Under the pieces are notes generated by a model that was not told where the DNA came from, searched no databases, and was given only the letters and a program-made list of their open reading frames with translations. A DNA stretch of 10,759 bases from Planctomycetota bacterium. Lineage in GTDB: Bacteria; Planctomycetota; Planctomycetia; Planctomycetales; Planctomycetaceae. Numbering within the stretch: the first letter of the stretch is position 1; each line of letters begins with the position of its first letter. A program made the translations under genes and the position numbers. Positions 1 through 5,969 of the stretch are shown here, in pieces. The DNA lies in contig JAEYWB010000809.1 in NCBI GenBank assembly GCA_023429275.1, positions 1-10,759 on the forward strand, given 5' to 3'.

Positions 1-86
1 ACGAAGAACACGCGGGCCTCGTGAAGGTCTTCCGTGAGGGGACGCTCGAGGAGGCGATGCGAGTCCTGAAGGAAAAGATCGACTAG
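1..86 (+). CDS. C-terminal end of an unidentified gene, possibly a GntR/FCD-type regulator (partial)
   Basis: Only the last 27 complete codons are visible, in the frame that begins at base 3 and ends with TAG at 84-86. The peptide begins EEHAGLVKVFREGTLEEAM and continues to KEKID. The pattern Glu-His, then a hydrophobic helix, then Gly followed by an acidic/alanine-rich helix resembles the last two helices of FCD domains. Those form the ligand-binding half of FadR-type GntR regulators and commonly end in EHRAI..ALRAGD.EAA..AM. This is a resemblance over a very short piece, so the family call is weak; that it is the end of a real gene is more likely. A 10-base palindrome (CGGAGCTCCG, 96-105) and another CGGAG copy at 112-116 follow the stop and could fold, but there is no T tract. 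Confidence 0.5.
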   Translation, partial: EEHAGLVKVFREGTLEEAMRVLKEKID

Positions 87-440
87 CGGGATCGCCGGAG
101 CTCCGTGCGAGCGGAGATATCCTGCGAGCCGCGTGGCATTGGACGTGCAGTCCGGTCTTCGGCAGGAAGCCGTTGAGGGGTGCGGCAAGCTCTCCGCCCC
201 TTCCTGGAGGTTGAGCGAGAGCGGAACTATCGGACCGCCGCCTCGGCGACGGCTCCGTGATCCGCAGGCTTCCGGTTCATTGCCGGTCAGGGAAGCCTGC
301 GCGGATGCTGCGTCTGGCGTCGTCAAAGTTCCCGTTCGGGAGAGGCGTCCATGTCGCTGCGCGGACCCGTTTCGGGCTGCGCGATTCCTCGTCATGTCTG
401 CCCGTTCGAAGGTCTTTCATTCTCCAGTCCGGAGGTCTTC
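87..440. other. Gene-free leader/intergenic region before the DUF1559 gene
   Basis: No convincing coding sequence is seen in these 354 bases. The open frames here have no recognisable protein character and only overlap the real gene start. The region holds the palindrome at 96-105, a 6-bp inverted repeat at 189-194/217-222, and the strong hairpin at 261-305 listed separately. A Shine-Dalgarno sequence, GGAGG at 431-435, sits 5 bases before the ATG at 441. I could not identify a convincing sigma-70 promoter. Confidence 0.5.
261..305. repeat. Inverted repeat / hairpin in the intergenic region
   Basis: The arm GCAGGCTTCC (264-273) is perfectly complementary to GGAAGCCTGC (291-300). Three more pairs (261-263 with 303-305) follow across a 2-base bulge. 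The 17-base loop contains CCGG copies that could pair differently. No T-run follows either arm, so it is not a standard intrinsic terminator. It lies about 175 bases after the upstream gene and 135 bases before the DUF1559 start, so it may be part of a structured leader or a repeat-element remnant. Confidence 0.5.
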
Positions 441-1373
441 ATGTCTCGGCTCACGGGTTCACGAAACGGGTTCACGCTGATCGAACTGCTGGTCGTCATC
501 GCCATCATTGCGGTCCTCGTCGCCATCCTTCTTCCGGCCGTCCAGCAGGCGCGCGAAGCCGCACGGCAGTCGCAGTGCCGCAACAATCTCAAGCAGCTGG
601 CACTGGCGATCCACAACTACAACGAAGCGATGAGCGTCTTTCCCCCGGGCTACGTCCAGACCGCCCCGTTGGCCCGGAACGAGGCGACCTGGGTTGTCTT
701 TATCTTTCCGTATATCGACCAGATGAGTCTCTATAACCGGGCGGACTTCAACGCCTGCTGGGGCTGCATCAGCGGTGCCGGATCGCCGAACTTCGAGATC
801 GCCAGCAAGACCTTCCCGGCGATGACCTGTCCCTCGAACCCGCTCGGGCCGAATGTTCTCGGAGGTGTCTACGCCCGGGGGAACTACGCCGCCTGCAACG
901 GCATCGGTCCGCTCAACTCGCCGCCCGGTGTTGCCGTGGCGACATATCCTCGCGGCGGATCCGGGGCTTTCGACGCCAACACCCGGATCTCGCCGGCCGA
1001 CTTCATGGATGGAATGAGCAACACCGTCATCCTGGACGAGCTCCACGTCCTTCACGAGAGCAATACCGATTCCCGCGGCGTGATGTTCTATCCGGAAGGG
1101 CCGTTCTCCCATCACAACTACACACCGAACACGACGGTTCCCGACCAGCTCCGGAACGCCTGGTGTTCAGCGACCGCCTTCCCCCCCTGCATCGGGACCT
1201 ATACTGCCCACAACAACCGCAACTTGCTGCAGTCCGCCCGGAGCGTCCACGCCGGCGGGGTCCACACCGCCCTGGCTGATGGCTCGGTCCGGTTCGTCAC
1301 GAACTTCGTGAACCTCCAGACCTGGCAGGACCTGAGTACCCTCAACGATCGCCGGGCGATCGGAGAGTTCTAA
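441..1373 (+). CDS. DUF1559 domain-containing protein with type IV pilin-like N-terminus (310 aa)
   Basis: This belongs to the large DUF1559 family (also called SBP_bac_10-like), which is greatly expanded in planctomycetes. Members look like pseudopilins and are thought to be exported and anchored through a prepilin leader. Residues 10-15 read GFTLIE, the prepilin peptidase recognition site: cleavage is expected between G10 and F11, leaving E15 as the conserved Glu5 of the mature protein. A hydrophobic helix follows to about residue 31, then the typical LLPAVQQAREAARQSQCRNN stretch. The C-terminus has the Hx9DG motif (H270, D280, G281) in HAGGVHTALADGS. The start at 441 is chosen because the leader begins there and GGAGG lies 5 bases upstream; a longer in-frame ATG at 351 would put 30 unlikely residues in front. 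The exact function of the family is unknown. The lipoprotein gene downstream is its usual kind of neighbour. Confidence 0.95.
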   Translation: MSRLTGSRNGFTLIELLVVIAIIAVLVAILLPAVQQAREAARQSQCRNNLKQLALAIHNYNEAMSVFPPGYVQTAPLARNEATWVVFIFPYIDQMSLYNRADFNACWGCISGAGSPNFEIASKTFPAMTCPSNPLGPNVLGGVYARGNYAACNGIGPLNSPPGVAVATYPRGGSGAFDANTRISPADFMDGMSNTVILDELHVLHESNTDSRGVMFYPEGPFSHHNYTPNTTVPDQLRNAWCSATAFPPCIGTYTAHNNRNLLQSARSVHAGGVHTALADGSVRFVTNFVNLQTWQDLSTLNDRRAIGEF

Positions 1374-1409
1374 AGTTGGGGGTGCGCCGATCTTTCGTGG
1401 CTCCGTCCA

Positions 1410-1452
1410 TCAGCCGTCAGCCGTCAGCAAGATGCTGAGAGCTGACTGCTGA
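1410..1452. repeat. Short palindromic heptamer-repeat element (TCAG every 7 bases)
   Basis: The left arm at 1410-1428 reads TCAGCCG, TCAGCCG, TCAGC. The right arm at 1434-1452 has CTGA at 1435, 1442 and 1449, also exactly 7 bases apart. The arms pair at 16 of 19 positions around the 5-base loop AAGAT. It lies 37 bases after the DUF1559 stop codon and could act as an RNA hairpin, but no T tract follows. The same design occurs in a longer form at 8885-8974. Confidence 0.75.
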
Positions 1453-1543
1453 ACGCATTGAGATCCTGAAGCACCGCCGCTGAACGGATACGCCATTGGA
1501 ATCGTCCCTGTTCAGCCCTTCCTCACGTGCCGACACCCCTGGA

Positions 1544-2029
1544 ATGACGATGTCGATCACCCTCTCTCGGAGGAGCGCCTCCGCTGCCGGTCTCGCGTTT
1601 CTTGGTCTTTCGCTGGCGTTGTTCGCCACCGGCTGCGGCAGCGCGGCGAGTGGTCCTCCCCGGGCGCCGGTTCACGGGAGCGTCACGTTCGACGGGGCAC
1701 CGGTCGAGGATGGGTCGATCGTCTTTCTTCCGGCCACGGGAACGAAGGGCCCCTCGAGCGGCGGCGTGATCCGGAACGGGACCTACGAGATCAAGAAGGA
1801 GAACGGTCCGGTCCCCGGGAAGTACCGTGTGGAAATCCGCGCCACCCGGACGACGGGGACTTCGACCATCAAGGGGGTGGATGGCGCGACGGGCGGTCCG
1901 TCCGGCGGGGGGGAAGTCGTGGAAGTCAAGATGTACATCCCGGCTCACTACAACACGCAGTCGACCCTCGTGGCCGACATCACCGCGGACAACAACTCCC
2001 AGGACTTTGTGCTGAAGTCGGCGCCCTGA
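1544..2029 (+). CDS. Small lipoprotein with transthyretin/carboxypeptidase-regulatory-like domain (161 aa)
   Basis: This is a predicted lipoprotein. A basic start (LSRRS) is followed by a hydrophobic stretch and a lipobox ending ATGC, so Cys31 should be lipidated. The mature part starts with a Ser/Ala/Pro linker. It then has a beta-sandwich-like repeat of the kind VHGSVTFDGAPVEDGSIVFL...NGTYEI...PGKYRVEI, matching the carboxypeptidase regulatory-like/transthyretin-like fold common in planctomycete lipoproteins encoded beside DUF1559 genes. A glycine-rich loop (GGPSGGGE) and a final strand region (TLVADITADNNSQDFVLK) close the protein. The start is uncertain: ATG at 1544 or 1550 both leave a normal signal peptide, neither has a strong ribosome site, and the in-frame ATG at 1496 would add an unlikely extension. 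The function is unknown, with a surface or periplasmic role inferred. Confidence 0.88.
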   Translation: MTMSITLSRRSASAAGLAFLGLSLALFATGCGSAASGPPRAPVHGSVTFDGAPVEDGSIVFLPATGTKGPSSGGVIRNGTYEIKKENGPVPGKYRVEIRATRTTGTSTIKGVDGATGGPSGGGEVVEVKMYIPAHYNTQSTLVADITADNNSQDFVLKSAP

Positions 2030-2030
2030 C

Positions 2031-2049
2031 GCGGCTCTCTTCCCGCCGC
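2031..2049. terminator. Weak hairpin after the lipoprotein gene
   Basis: GCGGC (2031-2035) pairs with GCCGC (2045-2049) around a 9-base pyrimidine-rich loop, starting one base after the stop codon. The site lies in the 58-base gap between two convergent genes, where termination is expected. The stem is only 5 bp and has no T tract, so the call is tentative. Confidence 0.2.
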
Positions 2050-2087
2050 AGCTCCCGCTTCGCCGGCAGTGCGTTCGAGCGCTCTTC

Positions 2088-2468
2088 TCACTTCAGGGTC
2101 TGTGCTTCGTGGACGTCCATGTACACGAGCCACGTCTTCGGGAACGGAGAGAGGTTCTCGCCGGTCCCGCCCGGATGATGGTCGGTCCCCAGCATGCCGC
2201 GCACTCGAACTCGCGCCGGAAGGGTGATTCGCGACAATGACTCCGGCTCGCGGCCGTGGTCCGCTCCATAGAGGGCGCAGATCTGTCCGTTGCCGAGCAA
2301 GAGGTAGTAGCGGTACAGGTACTTGGGATGGACCTTGAGCTCCCCTTCCAGGGGCCACAGCTTTGGCCCGCCCGGTTCATCGCCGGACGACGTGCCGCCA
2401 AGCAGGGTCGCGCCTGCAATGGCGATACCGGTCTTCGCGATCACAAGACGTCGGGTCATCGTCTTCAT
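2088..2468 (-). CDS. Small exported hypothetical protein with Tat-like signal (126 aa)
   Basis: I do not recognise the family. The N-terminus MKTMTRRLVIAK (R6, R7, K12) followed by an Ala/Gly-rich hydrophobic stretch to about residue 29 looks like a signal peptide with a twin-arginine motif of the type T-R-R-x-V-x-x-K. Export by Tat is therefore possible. The mature part (about 90 residues) starts GDEPGG and has a Tyr-rich stretch (KYLYRYYLLL), then alternating hydrophobic segments such as RVRVRGML and TWLVYMDVHEA. This could be a small beta-barrel, OB-like, but that is a guess. The start at 2468 is supported by AAAGGAG on the coding strand, 8 bases before the ATG; a longer in-frame start at 2549 would destroy the signal peptide. 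It lies 96 bases downstream of the DinB-like gene on the same strand and may be cotranscribed with it. It converges with the lipoprotein gene. Confidence 0.75.
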   Translation of the reverse strand: MKTMTRRLVIAKTGIAIAGATLLGGTSSGDEPGGPKLWPLEGELKVHPKYLYRYYLLLGNGQICALYGADHGREPESLSRITLPARVRVRGMLGTDHHPGGTGENLSPFPKTWLVYMDVHEAQTLK

Positions 2469-2564
2469 ATCGAGAGCTCCTTTGTGATGTGAGAACCTTC
2501 CGGGTGACTTCTCAGGTCGTCCGTTCGAACGACTTCGACCACCTGGCAAGTCAGGCCTTTCAGT

Positions 2565-3092
2565 TCAGCCTTTCGACTCTTCGGCTTTCCGCCAGCCCCT
2601 GCCGACCCACGGCAGGTCGCCGGCGCTCAGCGACGGATCGACACGTCTCAGGTAGGCGCTGAGCTGTCCCGTGTGATGCTGCACGTGACGCAGGCTGTAA
2701 ATGTGCAGCTCGCCGCGCGACATGAGGCGGTACCGAAAGCCGCTCGGACCCTGGAGGGACTCGGCCGTTTCGGCGGCCAGCGTGTCGAGCATCTTCTGGC
2801 GGCAGATCCCGACATAGGCGAGCGTCTCCTCTTTCCCGAGGCCGGGGCAGACCCGGTCCTCCCGTTCGTCGCCGCCGTCACGGTGAAAGTCGCGAAGGAC
2901 GAACTCCTCTTCGTCCCCCGGCGAGAGATAGACATCGACCCAGAAGAGGGTGTGATAGGCCACCCAGCGGAACGTGCCGTTGGCGACCTTTCCATCCCAG
3001 TGCTCCAGCGGACAGGCGCGGAGGCACTGGTCGAGCATACAGAGGGGGGCCTCAAACTGCCCGGTGAGAATCGTCCTCACGAATTCCATCAT
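2565..3092 (-). CDS. DinB-like superfamily protein (about 175 aa)
   Basis: This is a helical-bundle protein of the DinB/YfiT superfamily, typically cytoplasmic metal-binding proteins, some of which are thiol-dependent transferases. The metal triad is visible: H47 in WVAYHTLFW, and H136 with H140 in HVQHHTGQLSAYLRR near the C-terminus. That is the family's usual arrangement of one His in helix 2 and HxxxH in helix 4. The order of segments (FVRTILTGQFEAPL helix, WDGKV loop, YHTLFWVDVYL helix, a long acidic/charged loop, RHVQHH helix) also fits. The likely start is ATG at 3092, with ATG at 3089 directly after it; the weak purine stretch GAGAG lies upstream. A longer in-frame start at 3170 would add 26 residues that do not look like the family. 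The substrate is unknown. The exported small protein lies downstream on the same strand, and the 339-aa secreted protein is divergent. Confidence 0.82.
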   Translation of the reverse strand: MMEFVRTILTGQFEAPLCMLDQCLRACPLEHWDGKVANGTFRWVAYHTLFWVDVYLSPGDEEEFVLRDFHRDGGDEREDRVCPGLGKEETLAYVGICRQKMLDTLAAETAESLQGPSGFRYRLMSRGELHIYSLRHVQHHTGQLSAYLRRVDPSLSAGDLPWVGRGWRKAEESKG

Positions 3093-3280
3093 GACGATCG
3101 CTCTCGATCCGGAGGGGACCCCTGAAACTTCCTCAGCGGAAGCATGGCCTGCCCGAAAACCGCGGGTCAAGCCGTCGGGGCGTGACAGCTGCGCTCGGCG
3201 CCGAAAGTCGCTCTACGGTTCTTCCGATCCAGATCGTACACTCCAGAAGATCTTTGCGGCCTCGACAGATAGGGATTGCC

Positions 3281-4300
3281 ATGTCCGGCCGAACGCCCCT
3301 TTCCGGTCTCCTTTCCGCGGCGATTCTCGCCGCGCTGACGATAGTCGGACGCGCAGACGAGAAGACTTCCCACGGGAGTCCGCCGACGGCTCCCGTCGCA
3401 CGAGTCCTGCGATGGTTTCCTCCCGACACCGAAGCGTTCGCCGTGGCCAACGGACCGATCGAGCTCAAGAGGTCACTGAACGACGTCGAGCAGGAGCTGA
3501 GTCTTGTTGAAGCGGGGACGATCTTCGCATGCAGCCGCGTCTCTCTCCTTCAGGAGGGAACTCTGTTCAAGAACCTCCGGGGCCTGAAGGTCGACGCTAT
3601 CGTCGACGGACGCCGGCGTTTTCAGGTGACTGTGGACCAAGGCACCGGACACTGCGATGGCTGCCAGATCCTCCTCGCGGCGGAGGGAGAGGGCCCCAAA
3701 CTGACCCGCGCTTTTCAGGCGTGGATCGCCGCGGGACGGTCGACCATTCAGGTTGAAGACCAGACGGCCGTGCTCGTCGAGGAGAAGGTGGACGGGGACG
3801 AAATCTTTCGTGCGCTGTTCGCCCATCCTCTGCCGGAGGTCCTGATCTGCGCTTCGACGCCGAGTCACCTGCGCGAAGTGCTGAGCCGGATGCGCGATGA
3901 GACTAAGCCCTCGGCGTTCCCGTCCGATCGGATCGAATGGAAGATGGCGAACTGCCAGGCCCCCTTCTGGGGCGTACGGCGGTTTGATCCGCAAGGACGG
4001 GAAAAGGACATGACTTCTCCGTTCAACAAGCGGGCGCCGATCGCGGACTCCAAGGCGATCGGGTTCACCTTCGCGTTCGGTGCCGGCAATCCGAAAGCGA
4101 TGGAGGTCATCTACCTGTCGAACTCCCGCAATGCCGCGAGCCTCCTGGCGGCGGAGTGTTTCGACAAGGATGAATTCCGCATCAACCGGATCGCCGAAAG
4201 TGCGTTCCGAATTCAGATGGTCAAAGATGACGAGCAACGTGAACGCTTCGAGCACCTGCTCGAGGTCCTGACGATCACGGGTTTTCTGCGGGCCATTTAG
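3281..4300 (+). CDS. Secreted hypothetical protein, planctomycete-type orphan (339 aa)
   Basis: I recognise no family with certainty. The N-terminus MSGRTPLSG, followed by a hydrophobic Ala/Leu stretch ending near VGRA|DEKTS, is a clear Sec signal peptide, with cleavage expected around residue 26. The mature protein opens with LRWFPPDTEAFAVANGP. This resembles the start of several planctomycete periplasmic proteins in which a 'P-x-D-T-x-x-x' strand leads a mixed alpha/beta domain. Two Cys lie close together in GHCDGCQIL and might form a disulphide or bind metal. The rest alternates strands and helices with no catalytic motif that I can name. The start at 3281 is supported by AGGGA 5 bases or so upstream and by the signal peptide; the in-frame ATG at 3182 would bury the signal. 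Export is well supported; the function is unknown. Confidence 0.8.
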   Translation: MSGRTPLSGLLSAAILAALTIVGRADEKTSHGSPPTAPVARVLRWFPPDTEAFAVANGPIELKRSLNDVEQELSLVEAGTIFACSRVSLLQEGTLFKNLRGLKVDAIVDGRRRFQVTVDQGTGHCDGCQILLAAEGEGPKLTRAFQAWIAAGRSTIQVEDQTAVLVEEKVDGDEIFRALFAHPLPEVLICASTPSHLREVLSRMRDETKPSAFPSDRIEWKMANCQAPFWGVRRFDPQGREKDMTSPFNKRAPIADSKAIGFTFAFGAGNPKAMEVIYLSNSRNAASLLAAECFDKDEFRINRIAESAFRIQMVKDDEQRERFEHLLEVLTITGFLRAI

Positions 4301-4313
4301 TTCAGAGAACTCA

Positions 4314-4440
4314 CCACGGATCACACGGCTTTCACGGATCGTCATCGAGGTGTGAACGTGGTCGATGGCGTGTCAGGAAGAAGCGAACAGACAGTGATTG
4401 AGGCGGTGCGCGACGCCTGCCTGCTCCGTGGTATCCGTGG
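4314..4440. repeat. Palindromic element with CACGG every 9 bases
   Basis: The left arm has CACGG at 4315, 4324 and 4333, exactly 9 bases apart. The right arm has the complement CCGTG at 4426 and 4435, also 9 bases apart. The outer 15 bases (4314-4328 against 4426-4440) match at 13 positions. The intervening 97 bases include the third CACGG and a small hairpin (AGGCG/CGCCT). The design suggests a dispersed intergenic repeat rather than a chance palindrome. Confidence 0.6.
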
Positions 4441-4547
4441 ATTCTCCTGGCTCGTCAGGTCAGCGCGGGCAGCAGTCGCCAATGGCCTCGCGGCATCAGC
4501 GATTCGCCACGAGAGACAAGTGAACCAACGTCGATGGCGCGTCGACT

Positions 4548-4568
4548 GGCGCCCCTCGAATGGGGGCC
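4548..4568 (-). terminator. Possible hairpin terminator of the TPR gene
   Basis: Read on the minus strand, GGC-CCCC pairs with GGGG-GCC across one bulged C around a 6-base loop, giving 7 bp. It sits about 37 bases beyond the TPR stop codon. No T tract follows, so this is only a candidate. Confidence 0.25.
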
Positions 4569-4604
4569 GGGTGTTTCCATCGCTCATCCCGCGGAGCGCG
4601 ATAG

Positions 4605-5549
4605 CTACTGGGGGCCGCGGATGAACTTCTCGTGGGTCCGCAGTTCCTCGGTGATCCGGTCCATCGTCCCGAGCTCGTGCTCGAGTTTTCGCCGGGAATC
4701 CCGGAACGCCTCAAACTCCCGCAGCAGCGTGTGCTTGTCGGTCCGTTCCGCGATGTTCGACGCCAGCCTCTGAAAGAGTGGCTCAAGCCGGTCCCGCAGG
4801 GTTCCGATGACGTCCTGCGCCGCGTGCACCGCCTCCTTCATCAACCGGTGCTTCTCCTGCCGGTCCTCGAACCGCTCCTGCACGTTCAGCTCGCGGAACT
4901 TCGCGTCGGCCTTCCGGTTCGCGAGCTCTTCCGTGTCGACAAGGCGGCCGAACGGGCTGAACTTCCGCTTCTCGACCTCGGAGACCTCGTCCAGCCGTGC
5001 GAGGCCGCGCCGCGCCGGCTCGAAGTCGGGCTTGATCGCCAGGGCCTTCTCGTAATGCAGCCGCGCCTGGCTGATATTTCCCATCTCGGAGTGGACGTTC
5101 GCCAAGTTCTGGTGCGCGTCGAACATCTCGGGATTGACCTTCAGGGCCTCCTTGTAGGCCGAGACCGCCAGGCTGAGCTGGTTGAGCCCCTTGTGGGCGA
5201 TCCCCATGTTGTAATAGGCCTCGGCAGACTTCCGGTCGCGGCTGATCGCCTGCCGCAGCGACTTCACCGCGGCATTGAAATCGCCGACGCGGTTGTAGAC
5301 CGCCCCGAGGTTGATCATCGGCTGCACACGCCGGACATCGAGCATGCTCACCTTGCGGAAGGACTCGATCGCCTTCAGAAAGTCGCGCGTGCTGAACGCC
5401 AGGTAGGCCCGTCCTTCCCAGGCAGGGAGGCAGCGGTCGTCGAGGGCGATCGCCTGTTCGAACAGCGTGATCGCGTCGCCGAGGCGTCCCTCCTGCCGCG
5501 CCGCCCGGGCCTGATCGCACAGCGTCTCTGCCTGGCTGGGAGCCGACAT
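4605..5549 (-). CDS. Tetratricopeptide repeat protein with charged helical tail (314 aa)
   Basis: Five consecutive 34-residue TPR units fill residues about 7-176. Each shows the W/L-G-Y-A-F-A-P pattern, for example AYYNMGIAHKGLNQ and AHQNLANVHSEMGN. TPRs form a superhelix that binds partner proteins. From about residue 190 the protein is highly charged and helical (many Glu, Arg, Lys, with few Gly or Pro), consistent with a coiled coil or helical bundle; it opens with the motif KFSPFGRLVD. No signal peptide or membrane segment is seen, so it should be cytoplasmic. The start at 5549 is fixed by GGAGG 5 bases upstream, itself part of a small hairpin listed separately. Neighbours give no pathway. 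It is probably an adaptor or assembly factor, but the partner cannot be named. Confidence 0.92.
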   Translation of the reverse strand: MSAPSQAETLCDQARAARQEGRLGDAITLFEQAIALDDRCLPAWEGRAYLAFSTRDFLKAIESFRKVSMLDVRRVQPMINLGAVYNRVGDFNAAVKSLRQAISRDRKSAEAYYNMGIAHKGLNQLSLAVSAYKEALKVNPEMFDAHQNLANVHSEMGNISQARLHYEKALAIKPDFEPARRGLARLDEVSEVEKRKFSPFGRLVDTEELANRKADAKFRELNVQERFEDRQEKHRLMKEAVHAAQDVIGTLRDRLEPLFQRLASNIAERTDKHTLLREFEAFRDSRRKLEHELGTMDRITEELRTHEKFIRGPQ

Positions 5550-5554
5550 CCGAT

Positions 5555-5568
5555 CCTCCGGAAGGAGG
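5555..5568 (-). promoter_or_regulatory. Hairpin covering the TPR gene's ribosome-binding site
   Basis: On the minus-strand transcript CCUCC (from 5568-5564) can pair with the Shine-Dalgarno GGAGG (5559-5555) around the loop UUCC. The Shine-Dalgarno is 5 bases before the ATG at 5549. A 5-bp GC-rich stem could lower or regulate translation, but such short stems also arise by chance. Confidence 0.35.
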
Positions 5569-5687
5569 GGAGTGAGAGGGTGAACGCAGCGGCCGCGGGA
5601 AGGTTCTTGCCACCGCTAAAACCGCTGCGTACTCGAGAGACCGCTTCGACAGCAGCCCTCATCCGTCGTGGTCACGCCGGTTTCGTC

Positions 5688-5716
5688 ATTAGAACATTGG
5701 CCGTGATTGCGAACAA
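5688..5716 (-). promoter_or_regulatory. Weak sigma-70-like promoter candidate for the TPR gene
   Basis: On the minus strand TTGTTC (5716-5711) is followed after 17 bases by TCTAAT (5693-5688). The -10 matches the consensus at 5 of 6 positions, the -35 at only 3. It lies about 139 bases before the start codon. Planctomycete promoter rules are poorly known, so confidence is low. Confidence 0.25.
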
Positions 5717-5777
5717 CGATAGTCCCTCTCCCGGCCGCGAGGGGCATGGCCGGTCGAGGCGATCAGCCACGACGTGA

Positions 5778-5844
5778 CGGCGTCCGGTTCAGATCCCATC
5801 GTTCGCACAGTCATCGATTGCGCCGCAGCGGGAACCGGACGCCG
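5778..5844. repeat. Perfect 13-bp inverted repeat with 41-base spacer
   Basis: CGGCGTCCGGTTC (5778-5790) is the exact reverse complement of GAACCGGACGCCG (5832-5844). The spacer has no strong inner symmetry. There is no T tract on either side. It lies about 125 bases downstream of the hydrolase stop codon. It may be a transcript hairpin, a protein-binding site, or the end remnants of a small mobile repeat. Confidence 0.65.
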
Positions 5845-5969
5845 GGGCGTGCCGGCTGATGGGGTGATTGACGACTGAGCCGCTCCCTCGATTGCTGAGG
5901 CGCGATCCCCTGTGAGGAAGGAGGATTGCCTCCCTGGACGCGAGTTCGACGGCACGGTGTGCCGCGGGA

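Larger units (their letters stand above)
4301..4604. other. Gene-free region between convergent genes
   Basis: This 304-base stretch holds no credible gene; a 90-codon plus-strand frame from 4352 has an arginine- and alanine-rich composition and no known motif. It contains a tiny hairpin overlapping the preceding stop codon (AGTTC/GAACT, 4299-4311), the CACGG palindromic element (4314-4440), and a GC-rich hairpin at 4548-4568 that could end transcription of the TPR gene. Both flanking genes point into the region, so terminators and repeats are what would be expected here. Confidence 0.55.
5550..5969. other. Gene-free region between hydrolase and TPR genes
   Basis: These 420 bases hold no supported gene; the long minus-strand frame that crosses it is an out-of-frame shadow of the hydrolase gene. 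The region contains the TPR leader, a weak promoter candidate (5688-5716), small GC hairpins (CCCTC/GAGGG at 5724-5743, CCGGCC/GGCCGG at 5731-5753) and the perfect 13-bp inverted repeat at 5778-5844. Confidence 0.5.

Noticed and set aside
4352..4624. 90-codon plus-strand frame in the convergent gap
   Set aside because: No ribosome site, no domain, and it overlaps the palindromic element and the end of the TPR gene.
4632..5777. 381-codon plus-strand frame antisense to the TPR gene
   Set aside because: The TPR repeats on the minus strand are unmistakable; this frame is Leu/Arg/Val-rich mirror sequence without domains.
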